DNA of 64,000 nucleotides from DASPLX01 sp035627375 (GTDB lineage: Bacteria; Pseudomonadota; Gammaproteobacteria; Burkholderiales; Burkholderiaceae_D), in the NCBI GenBank assembly GCA_035627375.1, contig DASPLX010000010.1, forward strand, positions 124,001 to 188,000, given 5' to 3'. The notes under the pieces were generated by a model. The model saw only the letters and a program-made list of their open reading frames with translations. It did no database searches and was not told the DNA's origin. A program made the translations under genes and the position numbers. Shown here one piece after another: positions 8,794 to 15,948 of the stretch; the first letter of the stretch is position 1; the number at the start of each line of letters is the position of its first letter.

Positions 8794-9372
8794 CTAAATT
8801 GAATGCGCCAGTTGTTCGGTACGTGCTATCCAGCGTTCGCGCTGTCGGTTCGAAGAGCCGCGCACCGGACCGAAGCTGGTGATGCGGACCGGCTCGACAC
8901 CGCAAAATTCCAGGATCGTCTTTTTCATTTGATGATGTCCCGGCATACGCTGCACCCAGCGGTAGTACCAGAGTGGCGTATCCATCGTCACGATCAGGTC
9001 GGCCGAACGGCCGGCCAGCAGCTTGTCCCACAATGAAGAGTTCGGCCGGTACTTGAACGCGAAGCCGGGCAGAAAGGTACGGTCGATGAAGCCCTTCAGC
9101 AAGGCCGGCATCGCACCCCACCACACCGGATAGACGAACACCAAATGCTCGGCCCAGGCGATAGCGCGTTGTGCAGAGGCGAGGTCCGATTCGAGTTCTT
9201 GTTCGGCATGGTACCCGCGGCGCAAGACCGGATCGAAGCGCTGCTCGGATAGCTGCAGCGTTATCACCTCATGGCTGGCGGCATGCGCCGAGGCGGCATA
9301 GGCGGTCGCCAGGCTGGCGCAAAAACTCGAGGGATCGGGATGGCCGTTCAGGACCAAAATACGTTTTGGCAT
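8794..9372 (-). CDS. Flavodoxin-fold NAD(P)H:quinone oxidoreductase (MdaB/KefF-like)
   Basis: A 192-residue cytoplasmic flavoprotein of the Flavodoxin_2 family that probably reduces quinones or electrophiles by two-electron transfer from NAD(P)H. Visible hallmarks are the FMN phosphate-binding start (RILVLNGHPDPSSFCASLA), the HLVFVYPVWWGAMPALLKGFIDRTFLPGFAF block and the C-terminal SFGPVRGSS segment. An AAGGAG site precedes the ATG. The gene lies 57 bp downstream of a MerR-family regulator, and the gap contains a TTGACT-N20-TATTCT promoter with a 14-bp dyad, so activation by that regulator is likely. Confidence 0.88.
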   Translation of the reverse strand: MPKRILVLNGHPDPSSFCASLATAYAASAHAASHEVITLQLSEQRFDPVLRRGYHAEQELESDLASAQRAIAWAEHLVFVYPVWWGAMPALLKGFIDRTFLPGFAFKYRPNSSLWDKLLAGRSADLIVTMDTPLWYYRWVQRMPGHHQMKKTILEFCGVEPVRITSFGPVRGSSNRQRERWIARTEQLAHSI

Positions 9373-9401
9373 GGTGTGCTCCTTGTCGATTCGAGCACGG
9401 C

Positions 9402-9433
9402 AGAATACGGCTTGCCCTTAAGGGCAGAGTCAA
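9402..9433 (-). promoter_or_regulatory. MerR-type activated promoter of the quinone reductase gene
   Basis: On the minus strand a -35 TTGACT (9428-9433) and -10 TATTCT (9402-9407) are separated by 20 bp instead of 17. The spacer carries a perfect 14-bp palindrome, TGCCCTTAAGGGCA (9413-9426). Overlong spacers with a central dyad are the hallmark of promoters that MerR-family proteins untwist. The -35 overlaps the stop codon of the merR-type gene. Its regulator is inferred to be the MerR protein encoded immediately upstream. Confidence 0.78.
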
Positions 9434-9801
9434 GCGCAGGCCGAGATCGAGGCCTGCACTTCGTCGCAATCCTGTAGTTCGGCGGCGAGCGCGGCCAGTT
9501 GCGCATCGATCGCAGCCAGGCGAGCCACCTCGGCGGCAATGCGCGCGCGCTTGGCCTCGACCAAGCGGACGATCGCGGCCCAGTCAGGCGTTCCCAGGGT
9601 ATCGCGTAGGTCGCCCAATTCCGACAACTTGAAACCGAGCGTTTGCGCCTGCTTGATCCACTTGATCAACTGGACGTCATCGTTGGTATAGATGCGATAC
9701 GTGCCGCGCCGCTTCACTGGCGGCAGCAAGCCGAGTTGTTCGTAATGCCGGACCGCCTTCGGTGAGGCGCCGGTCAGCTTGGCGACGGTTCCGATATGCA
9801 T
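9430..9801 (-). CDS. MerR-family transcriptional regulator
   Basis: A 123-residue regulator. The N-terminal winged helix reads MHIGTVAKLTGASPKAVRHYEQLGLL, followed by the second wing (GTYRIYTNDDVQLIKWIKQAQTLGF) and a long dimerisation helix from about residue 75. The C-terminus has two Cys (near LQDCDEVQ and SACA) that could serve as a thiol sensor, though the usual metal-binding CxxC loops are absent. The gene is followed by a quinone reductase gene behind a 20-bp-spaced promoter, so the inducer is likely an electrophile, quinone or redox stress. The distance to a second similar promoter at 10142 is noted separately. Confidence 0.9.
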   Translation of the reverse strand: MHIGTVAKLTGASPKAVRHYEQLGLLPPVKRRGTYRIYTNDDVQLIKWIKQAQTLGFKLSELGDLRDTLGTPDWAAIVRLVEAKRARIAAEVARLAAIDAQLAALAAELQDCDEVQASISACA

Positions 9802-9969
9802 GGCGATGAGCGCTCTTGGTTATCAAGTTCGTGGAGACGGCGGAAAAGTATAGTACGGCGTCCCGGAGTGTGGCCAAACATCACCATCGCCGATTGAGGT
9901 TCCATTCGGCCTTTTGTCACCCAATGCCGAGGTCTTATGCCGCGAGTCCGTCGCCGCGGCTGCTTTGCC

Positions 9970-10132
9970 TTAGAGCCCATCCCAGTAGACATTGCCTCCC
10001 GCCTGTCTGCCAGAAAGGCCGGATACTGCGCTGCTCGTCGTTGCAGGGGACGGCCATGCGGCCCCCTCGCGCCTTGTCTCCGACCGTTCTGGCAAACATT
10101 CGGCAGACACTGCCTACTGGGATGGATTCTTA
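9970..10132. repeat. Large imperfect palindromic repeat element
   Basis: Two arms of about 54 nt (9970-10023 and 10079-10132) are inverted copies with roughly 76 percent identity, separated by about 55 nt. The longest exact block is CCATCCCAGTAG / CTACTGGGATGG, with a second block CTGCCAGAA-like near the arm ends. A shorter member of the same family lies at 57791-57867 between lifO and lipA. No protein is encoded. The arrangement fits a REP/BIME-like or MITE-like dispersed element. As RNA it would form a very long hairpin. Confidence 0.75.
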
Positions 10133-10141
10133 GCCAGTCGC

Positions 10142-10173
10142 TTGACTTTCCCCCTAGGGGCAGACTTTATATT
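10142..10173 (+). promoter_or_regulatory. Second MerR-type promoter (20-bp spacer with dyad)
   Basis: TTGACT (10142-10147) and TATATT (10168-10173) are 20 bp apart and flank a perfect CCCCTAGGGG palindrome (10151-10160). The architecture is the same as at 9402-9433. It points rightward and is followed by a leader of about 160 nt and the secreted-protein gene at 10338. It may have been the divergent target promoter of the MerR gene at 9430-9801, now separated from it by the palindromic repeat. Regulator and target are inferred. Confidence 0.6.
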
Positions 10174-10337
10174 CCGAGGGCGGCAAACGAGTCTTCGATG
10201 CAGGCAAGGTCGTGATTCGTGAAACCCCTGGCATGAATGAGGGCTTGCCGTTATGGCGAATGAAATGAATTCCGGCACGGCAAGGCATGACGATCTGCTG
10301 CCGTTCTTCCTTTTTCCAATATCTGAAAAACCGAGAA

Positions 10338-11984
10338 ATGATTATAAAAAGAACTTTCTTTGTCTCCCTCATCAGCTTGGGGCTGCTCGCCCCCATCGTC
10401 CATGCATTTCCCAGTGGCGCGCTGGAGGCTATATCGACGGAGGGCAAGGCAACAGGCGTCGCTTCCGATGCGGGTTATCCGGGTCAAGAGGTGACGGTCG
10501 ATTTTTGGCTTGGTCCCGCCGGAACCTTCGCGAAATATTTAGGCGGAACGACGACGATCGGCGGGAAATTCTCCTTCTCGATTCCCTTGGAACACCTCAG
10601 CAAGGAGATCTGTGCCTACGCCATCAATCGCGCAGCCCCGAACCATCCCAACATCGGCTGCATCGTCTGGAAGGACGCGCGGCCGCTCGGTTCGGTGTCC
10701 GCCGCCGAAGGCTCCGCCTTCACGATCAGCGGCATGGGATACGATCCCAACAGTCCCGCTCGCTCCATGCAGGTGGACTTCTGGATTCCCGGCAGCAATA
10801 CCGAGTTCGGCGCCTATGTCGGGCAGACGCAAACCAATAGCGCCAAGCAGTTCAACTTCTCCTTCTCGCAGCAGCATGCCGGAAAACAGGTGTGCGCCTG
10901 GGGTATCAACGATTTGGGAAAGGATCATGCGAAACTTGGCTGCTACCGCCATGCGGATCTTCGTTACTTCGGATATTTCCAGGACTCGACGCCCTTTCGC
11001 TATGGCCGCGGCAACTACATTCCGGAGGTGGCCGGACACACGAACCTGTCCTGGATCGAGAGCATGGACTGCAACGGCATGAAGCATGACACTGGGGCCG
11101 CCCATTTCTGCAGCGCCGGCACGCCCTATGTCGAGTCTTATCAGACCAACGCAGGCGGCATGGCCCAGCTCGATCTTTCCGATCTGGTTTACCGGGTTTA
11201 CAGCGCGCAGCAATATCGCCAATCCATCGCGCTGCAACTCCAGCAGTTCATTTTCCGGGCCCGCTACGATGCTACCAGCGCGAACCGGAAGGTGGTGCTG
11301 GATGCCGATTACAAGAACATCCTGCGCGCCATCTCCCGGCACTTGGGAAATCGCGGGTTGTTGAACAACCTAGCGATGATCTATCCGCTGGACGAGCCGT
11401 ACAGCACTGCCGATCATGTCTACAATGCCGAATTGGCTTCTTCGCTTAACGCGCTGAATAGCTTCATCAAGAGCGAAGGCCTCTTCGCGGGAGCGCCGAT
11501 CGGTGTAATTTTCGCCTACGATATTCTCGGCAAGCTCTGCAAGGAAGGCGCGAGTTGCGTATCCAATGCCAGGCTACTGGCCAATTTCGACTGGGTGGGT
11601 TACGACGGCTATCTGAGCACCGGGGAAACCACGCAGGATTATGCGGCAATGATTGCAAAGCTGAGGCCGTTGATGGCGCCGAACCAACGCCTGATGCTAG
11701 TGCCGGAAACTCACCTCCATCCGCAAGTCGGTTATCCATCCTATATGTGCGACAGAGGCAAATATCCCTCGCTGGCACTGAACGAATGCGTGGTGGTGTC
11801 CAATTTCGACAGGTTGTACAAAGCGGCCAAGGAGAATAACGCCATTGCGATCGTTCCGTTCCAATGGCAGACGCACAGCGACGGTGTTGTCCATCGCCCT
11901 GGTGCCCAGTCCTTTTCGTCCACGGCCCTGGGACGATTGAAGCAGGTAGGAGTCGGAATCTCGAACGGAAACCTGATCCCCTAA
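10338..11984 (+). CDS. Secreted protein with two internal repeats and a glycosidase-like C-terminal domain
   Basis: A 548-residue exported protein. I start at 10338 (MIIKRTFFVSL...) because a good signal peptide begins there, ending near VHAFPSG; an ATG at 10287 would add 17 residues before it. Two repeats of about 80 residues follow (mature residues about 20-190), each with a V(T/Q)VDFW core and an (I/V)CA(Y/W)(A/G)IN...GC ending. The C-terminal about 300 residues contain IYPLDEPY, FDWVGYDGYL and MLVPETH, which look like strand ends of a TIM-barrel glycosidase with candidate acidic residues. The family is not recognised with certainty. Role may be extracellular polysaccharide binding or cleavage. 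Confidence 0.7.
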   Translation: MIIKRTFFVSLISLGLLAPIVHAFPSGALEAISTEGKATGVASDAGYPGQEVTVDFWLGPAGTFAKYLGGTTTIGGKFSFSIPLEHLSKEICAYAINRAAPNHPNIGCIVWKDARPLGSVSAAEGSAFTISGMGYDPNSPARSMQVDFWIPGSNTEFGAYVGQTQTNSAKQFNFSFSQQHAGKQVCAWGINDLGKDHAKLGCYRHADLRYFGYFQDSTPFRYGRGNYIPEVAGHTNLSWIESMDCNGMKHDTGAAHFCSAGTPYVESYQTNAGGMAQLDLSDLVYRVYSAQQYRQSIALQLQQFIFRARYDATSANRKVVLDADYKNILRAISRHLGNRGLLNNLAMIYPLDEPYSTADHVYNAELASSLNALNSFIKSEGLFAGAPIGVIFAYDILGKLCKEGASCVSNARLLANFDWVGYDGYLSTGETTQDYAAMIAKLRPLMAPNQRLMLVPETHLHPQVGYPSYMCDRGKYPSLALNECVVVSNFDRLYKAAKENNAIAIVPFQWQTHSDGVVHRPGAQSFSSTALGRLKQVGVGISNGNLIP

Positions 11985-12002
11985 GACCGATTTCCTGCGG
12001 CG

Positions 12003-12039
12003 GTGCCGGACCGGATCCTGCGACGAACAGGTCCGGCAC
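12003..12039. terminator. Stem-loop between the secreted-protein gene and sodB
   Basis: GTGCCGGACC (12003-12012) and GGTCCGGCAC (12030-12039) form a perfect 10-bp stem with a 17-nt loop in the convergent gap. There is no strong T-run on either side, so a rho-independent role is uncertain. It could instead protect 3' ends of the two converging transcripts. Confidence 0.45.
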
Positions 12040-12121
12040 AACCAATTTGTACCGAACGGAAAGAATTCAGAACCCGATTGCCAGGTTCCGAACTTCCTTC
12101 CGACGAAACACACGAGGTGAA

Positions 12122-12700
12122 TCAGGCGAAATTCTTGGCCGCGAAATCCCAGTTGACCAGGTTCCAGAATGCCTCGACATACTTGGGACGCGCATTGCGG
12201 TAGTCGACGTAGTAGGCGTGCTCCCAGACGTCGCAGGTCAGCAGCGGTTTGTCGGCGCCGGTCAGCGGCGTGGCGGCGTTCGAGGTGTTGACGATGTCGA
12301 GCGAGCCGTCGGCTTTCTTGACCAGCCAGGTCCAGCCGGAACCGAAATTGCCGACGCAGGACTTGGTGAACTCTTCCTTGAACTTGTCGAACGAGCCCCA
12401 CTTCACGCCGATCGCGTCGGCCAGCGCGCCGGTAGGAGCGCCGCCGCCGTTCGGCTTCAAGCCGTTCCAGTAGAACGTGTGGTTCCAGACCTGGGCCGCG
12501 TTGTTGAACACGCCGCCGGACGATTTTTTGACGATCTCTTCGAGCGACGCGTTCTCGAATTCCGTGCCCTTGATCAGGTTGTTCAGATTGGTCACGTAAG
12601 CCTGATGGTGCTTGCCGTAGTGGTATTCCAGGGTCTCCTTGGAAATATGCGGCTGCAGGGCATCCATTGCATAGGGCAGCGGCGGCAAAGTGTGTTCCAT
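12122..12700 (-). CDS. sodB: Iron superoxide dismutase
   Basis: A 192-residue cytoplasmic enzyme that dismutates superoxide to oxygen and hydrogen peroxide. Metal ligands are present: His27 in LEYHYGKHHQAY, the His of AAQVWNHTFYWNGL, and Asp and His of CDVWEHAYYVDY. The Gln/Gly pattern around NHTFYWNGLKPNGGG fits the Fe form rather than Mn. Length is typical. An AAGGACACACC site precedes the ATG. In related genomes sodB usually adjoins xseA; here it is separated from xseA (25602) by about 13 kb of accessory genes. Confidence 0.97.
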   Translation of the reverse strand: MEHTLPPLPYAMDALQPHISKETLEYHYGKHHQAYVTNLNNLIKGTEFENASLEEIVKKSSGGVFNNAAQVWNHTFYWNGLKPNGGGAPTGALADAIGVKWGSFDKFKEEFTKSCVGNFGSGWTWLVKKADGSLDIVNTSNAATPLTGADKPLLTCDVWEHAYYVDYRNARPKYVEAFWNLVNWDFAAKNFA

Positions 12701-12889
12701 GGTGTGTCCTTTCTGTATTTGAGCGTTAGGTGATGGAAAAGAAAATCATGTCGCCGACGGCGGCAGGCCTGTTCGCGGCCGCCAACGAAATCGGTACGGA
12801 CATCCGGGAATTCACGCGACTTTCTGGGCAGGCATGCCGAAGCTTATCCGGCTTGGACTGCTGGAATATTGCGAAAACCATATGGCGGT

Positions 12890-13435
12890 TATTTTACAGA
12901 CAATCCTCCCCACCTGCCGCCGCGCCGACGAAGCCGCCGAGGATCCGTTCCAGGTCGAGGGATTGTAAGCGTACCCAAGCGACAGAAGATGGTCCGACAG
13001 CATGCAGAAGTGCGAAGCCTCTTCCGATGCCACACGCAACTAGTCAATGTAAAACGCCTGCGGCATGCGATCAAAGCGCCACATGGCGTCGCGCGCGAGA
13101 TTGACGGCGTTGAATTCGATATGGGCCAGTGCGTGGATCAGCATGGCTCGCCCTTCCACCGTCGCCATGGAACGCCGCCCGACGAGACGGGGCGGAACAA
13201 GCTCCGGACGCTCCGGGCGGCCCGGGATCGCACCTGTGGTGGTCAGCACCACGTCCGGAGGCAGGCGAAGTCGCCCCTCCTTCCAGCTCCGTGCCATGTC
13301 AGCGACAGCCGCTGTCTTCGGTGCTGGTTCTGACGCAAGCAGGCACGCGAGCGCGCTGGCGCGCAGTTCGCCCTCTGTCAGTGGCCGCGTCGTCGGACCG
13401 CAAGGGCCCGACTCGATTGTTGGTGTGGAAGCCAT
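12890..13435 (-). pseudogene. DUF455 ferritin-like protein, broken
   Basis: The minus-strand frame from about 13435 matches the DUF455 pattern: an ALACLLASEPAPKTAAVA start, GRPERPELVPPRLVGRR, then HALAHIEFNAVNLARDAMWRF and MPQAFYID. A TAG at 13040-13042 interrupts it exactly where the family has Trp (FYxDWLRVA). Reading through, the same frame continues LRVASEEASHFCMLSDHLLSLGYAY and then loses the family's C-terminal GDF...LWEM part. The gene is therefore broken by a nonsense codon and a 3' truncation. Intact members are about 270 residues with a ferritin-like diiron helical bundle. Confidence 0.8.
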
Positions 13436-13562
13436 CAGTTCTAAACCCTGTTCACATCCGAAAATGGCCCGGTATTCGCAAGGGCGAAAGTATATGACGG
13501 AACCTTGATTCCCGGGGCGCACCGCCTGCCGCTAGCACAGGAGATGGCGGGCCCCGAGGGCT

Positions 13563-14297
13563 TCAGAGAAAACCGGCGCCGCGTTCCGCCTGTTCGACAA
13601 ATGGGCCCGGGGGTTGCAGGCGGAACGGTATATCGGTTGTTCTCACCGCAGTAATCCGGTCAGCCCGGAACGATCTGATGGCATTACGCAGGCGATCCCA
13701 CGTCAGCAGAAACCAGATCGGTGAGCTGAAGTAGAGAAACTGGGGTTCCACGGTTCGGGTCGAGCGCGCTCCGTTGCCATCTACATAGTCAATGACAATA
13801 CACTGCTGTTCAAGGAACGCGCGCGCGATGTCGCCATGTGACGCGGCGCGCGGCGGAGGAAACGATGCCAGCATCGCGCCCGATGCCGGGGTGCCGATCA
13901 GGATGCGCTTGCGCAGCGACCGGATGCGCCCCTGCTGAGCCGGCGCAAACGACGTGGCGACCTTCCGCCGGATTGCATCCAAATGCTGCATGAAGAAGGG
14001 CTGGTTCATGCGCTCGGCAATGACAAGACTGAGCAGCAGATCAATCGCCTCCTCAGGGCTGAGATGAAGACGGCCGAAGTGCCAGTTTCGTTGCAGACGC
14101 AGGCCGCCGCCGCGGCCGCGGTCTGCCTCAATCGGCACGCCATGGTCCTTGAGAATCGCCAGGTCGCGATTGAGGGTGCGTCGACTGACACCCAGTTCGT
14201 CCGCCAGCAGCGCGGCGGTTGTAAAGTCACTGGCACTAAGCAGGCCCTTGAGCTGCTCAAGGCGATGCAGTCGGGATGTTGAGGAACGGGTTGCCAT
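13563..14297 (-). CDS. WYL-domain transcriptional regulator (YafY-like)
   Basis: A 244-residue regulator. N-terminal helix-turn-helix: SRLHRLEQLKGLLSASDFTTAALLADELGVSRRTLNRDLAILKDHGVPIEADRGRGGG (described in parts: HTH residues 8-65). The WYL-type ligand-binding domain covers roughly 135-220 (CIVIDYVDGNG...TRTVEPQFLYFSSPIWFLLTWD), and a C-terminal extension follows. I start at the ATG at 14297; the upstream TTG at 14300 is less likely. It is divergent from the ABM-fold gene, and a dyad sits at 14301-14320 directly before its start, suggesting autoregulation. The ligand is unknown. Confidence 0.88.
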   Translation of the reverse strand: MATRSSTSRLHRLEQLKGLLSASDFTTAALLADELGVSRRTLNRDLAILKDHGVPIEADRGRGGGLRLQRNWHFGRLHLSPEEAIDLLLSLVIAERMNQPFFMQHLDAIRRKVATSFAPAQQGRIRSLRKRILIGTPASGAMLASFPPPRAASHGDIARAFLEQQCIVIDYVDGNGARSTRTVEPQFLYFSSPIWFLLTWDRLRNAIRSFRADRITAVRTTDIPFRLQPPGPFVEQAERGAGFL

Positions 14298-14300
14298 CAA

Positions 14301-14320
14301 ACAAATATGACGTAATTTGT
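14301..14320. promoter_or_regulatory. Candidate operator in the WYL regulator divergent region
   Basis: ACAAAT (14301-14306) and ATTTGT (14315-14320) form an inverted repeat with an 8-nt centre, immediately upstream of the WYL regulator start and 49 bp before the divergent ABM-fold gene. The position fits control of both genes by the regulator. It is an inference from symmetry and position only. Confidence 0.4.
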
Positions 14321-14368
14321 CCTATTTGGCAAGACAATGCAATCTCTCACCACAACACGGAGGACATC

Positions 14369-14689
14369 ATGGAAGCACCTTTCATTCATCTCGCTGAAAT
14401 CAAACTGGCACCCGGCGTTTCCGAAGCCGAGCTGCTGGCAGCGTCCGACGCTTTCGAGCGCAATTTCGTCAGCAAGCAGGAGGGAGTTCTGCGTCGCATC
14501 CTTCTCAAGGGTCCGGGCGGGAGCTATGCCGACCTGGTTTTCTACAGGTCGCGCGAAGACGCTGACCGCCTCATGCAGAACGAGGAAGCCAATCTTCACT
14601 GCCAGTCGTACTTCAGCGTCATGCAACTGCCGGAAGACGACCCGGAAGCTGGCGTCACGAGTTTCGAAACCTTGCGTACCTACGGCTGA
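14369..14689 (+). CDS. Antibiotic biosynthesis monooxygenase-like (dimeric alpha-beta barrel) protein
   Basis: A 106-residue cytoplasmic protein. Start at 14369 is set by GGAGGACATC directly upstream; a longer frame from 14276 lacks support and crosses the divergent promoter. The pattern IHLAEIKLAPGVSEAELLAASDAFERNF, then DLVFYRSREDADRLMQ and a C-terminal strand, is typical of ferredoxin-like dimeric alpha-beta barrel proteins of the ABM/stress-responsive type. It is followed after 4 nt by the AlkD-like gene and is divergent from the WYL regulator. Function is unknown; it may bind a small ligand or degrade one. Confidence 0.7.
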   Translation: MEAPFIHLAEIKLAPGVSEAELLAASDAFERNFVSKQEGVLRRILLKGPGGSYADLVFYRSREDADRLMQNEEANLHCQSYFSVMQLPEDDPEAGVTSFETLRTYG

Positions 14690-14693
14690 TGCA

Positions 14694-15827
14694 ATGGGCG
14701 CCGCGTTGAAAGAAGTGCTGGGACCGGAAGCGATCGCCTGGCTCGCAACACAGGTCAGCGGTGCCTGGCCTGTTTTCGACGCGGTCGCCTTCACCCGCGA
14801 CTGCCACGTCGGTCTTGATGAGATGGGCCTGATGGAGCGGGCACACCATCTTGCCCGCTGCCTGCACGATTATCTGCCGAAGCCATTTCCGTTAGCGGCG
14901 CAAGTACTGTCCACGAGTTTCGGGCCGCAGTGCGCGTCCGACGGGTCCGGCCTCGATACGCTGCGCTACCTTCCGCATTCCTGCTTCGTCCAGCGTTACG
15001 GACTGAATGATATCGAAGCTTCCCTGCAGTTCCAGCACGCGCTCACCCAGCGATTCACCGCTGAATTCAGCATCCGCGCCTTTCTGGCCACCGATGCGGA
15101 ACGAACGTGGCGGCAGCTGGAAGAGTGGGCGCTCGACCCGAATGTCCATGTGCGACGCCTGGTGTCGGAAGGAACCCGCACGCGTCTCCCCTGGGCACCA
15201 CGCGTGCCCACTCTGACGGAGCAGCCGTTGCGTGTGCTTGCGCTGCTGGAGCGTCTGAAGGACGACTCGGAACGGTATGTGCAACGGTCGGTCGCCAACA
15301 GTCTTAACGACCTTGCGAAGGATCATCCGCAGATGGTGATCGAAACCGCAGCCCGGTGGCTGGCAGATGCACCGGTGAACCGTCAATGGATCGTACGACA
15401 CGGGTTGCGCACCCTGATCAAGCAGGGCAACAGGGAGGCGCTGGCGCTGCTGGGCGTAAGCAGGCTGCCGGAAGTAGCAGTGTCCATTCCGGCGCCGAGG
15501 CAGGAGACGGTGCTCCTCGGCGACAGCCTTGCACTGACGTTCCATCTGGCCAGCACGTCGGCGACCGACCAGGATCTTCTGGTCGACTATCGCGTTCATT
15601 TCGTCAAGGCCAACGGCACGACGCGGCCGAAGGTATTCAAGCTGCGCAGGCTTACCCTCAAACCAGGCGAACAGACCATCCTGCGTGCGTCCGTGTCATT
15701 TGCGGCAATGACGACGCGGCGTCACTACCCGGGGCCGCACCACATCGAGCTGCTCATCAACGGCGTGGCGCAGCCAGCGATGACATGCACCGTGATTACA
15801 CCTCCCGCAACGGTACCGAATCCCTGA
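14694..15827 (+). CDS. DNA alkylation repair protein, AlkD-like HEAT-repeat family
   Basis: A 377-residue protein starting at ATG 14694, 4 nt after the ABM-fold stop, so translation is probably coupled. The AlkD-type signature is visible: WRQLEEWALDPNVHVRRLVSEGTRTRLPWAPRVP around residue 140, then HEAT repeats (DDSERYVQRSVANSLNDLAKDHP, WIVRHGLRTLIKQGN). The C-terminal part from about 265 is beta-rich and goes beyond the minimal AlkD fold, as in the larger family members. AlkD proteins remove N3- and N7-alkylated purines without base flipping. Here the enzyme role is inferred from the family. Confidence 0.85.
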   Translation: MGAALKEVLGPEAIAWLATQVSGAWPVFDAVAFTRDCHVGLDEMGLMERAHHLARCLHDYLPKPFPLAAQVLSTSFGPQCASDGSGLDTLRYLPHSCFVQRYGLNDIEASLQFQHALTQRFTAEFSIRAFLATDAERTWRQLEEWALDPNVHVRRLVSEGTRTRLPWAPRVPTLTEQPLRVLALLERLKDDSERYVQRSVANSLNDLAKDHPQMVIETAARWLADAPVNRQWIVRHGLRTLIKQGNREALALLGVSRLPEVAVSIPAPRQETVLLGDSLALTFHLASTSATDQDLLVDYRVHFVKANGTTRPKVFKLRRLTLKPGEQTILRASVSFAAMTTRRHYPGPHHIELLINGVAQPAMTCTVITPPATVPNP

Positions 15828-15948
15828 GAGTCGCCCTGAAAACACCAAGCAAGGTTTCTTGGCTCCGGCGTGACTTGCTAATTCTGTTGCACGGAGTTGC
15901 CACGCTCGAATCATGTAAGCGTCCAGCCCTCCCACCTTCACGGCAGAG

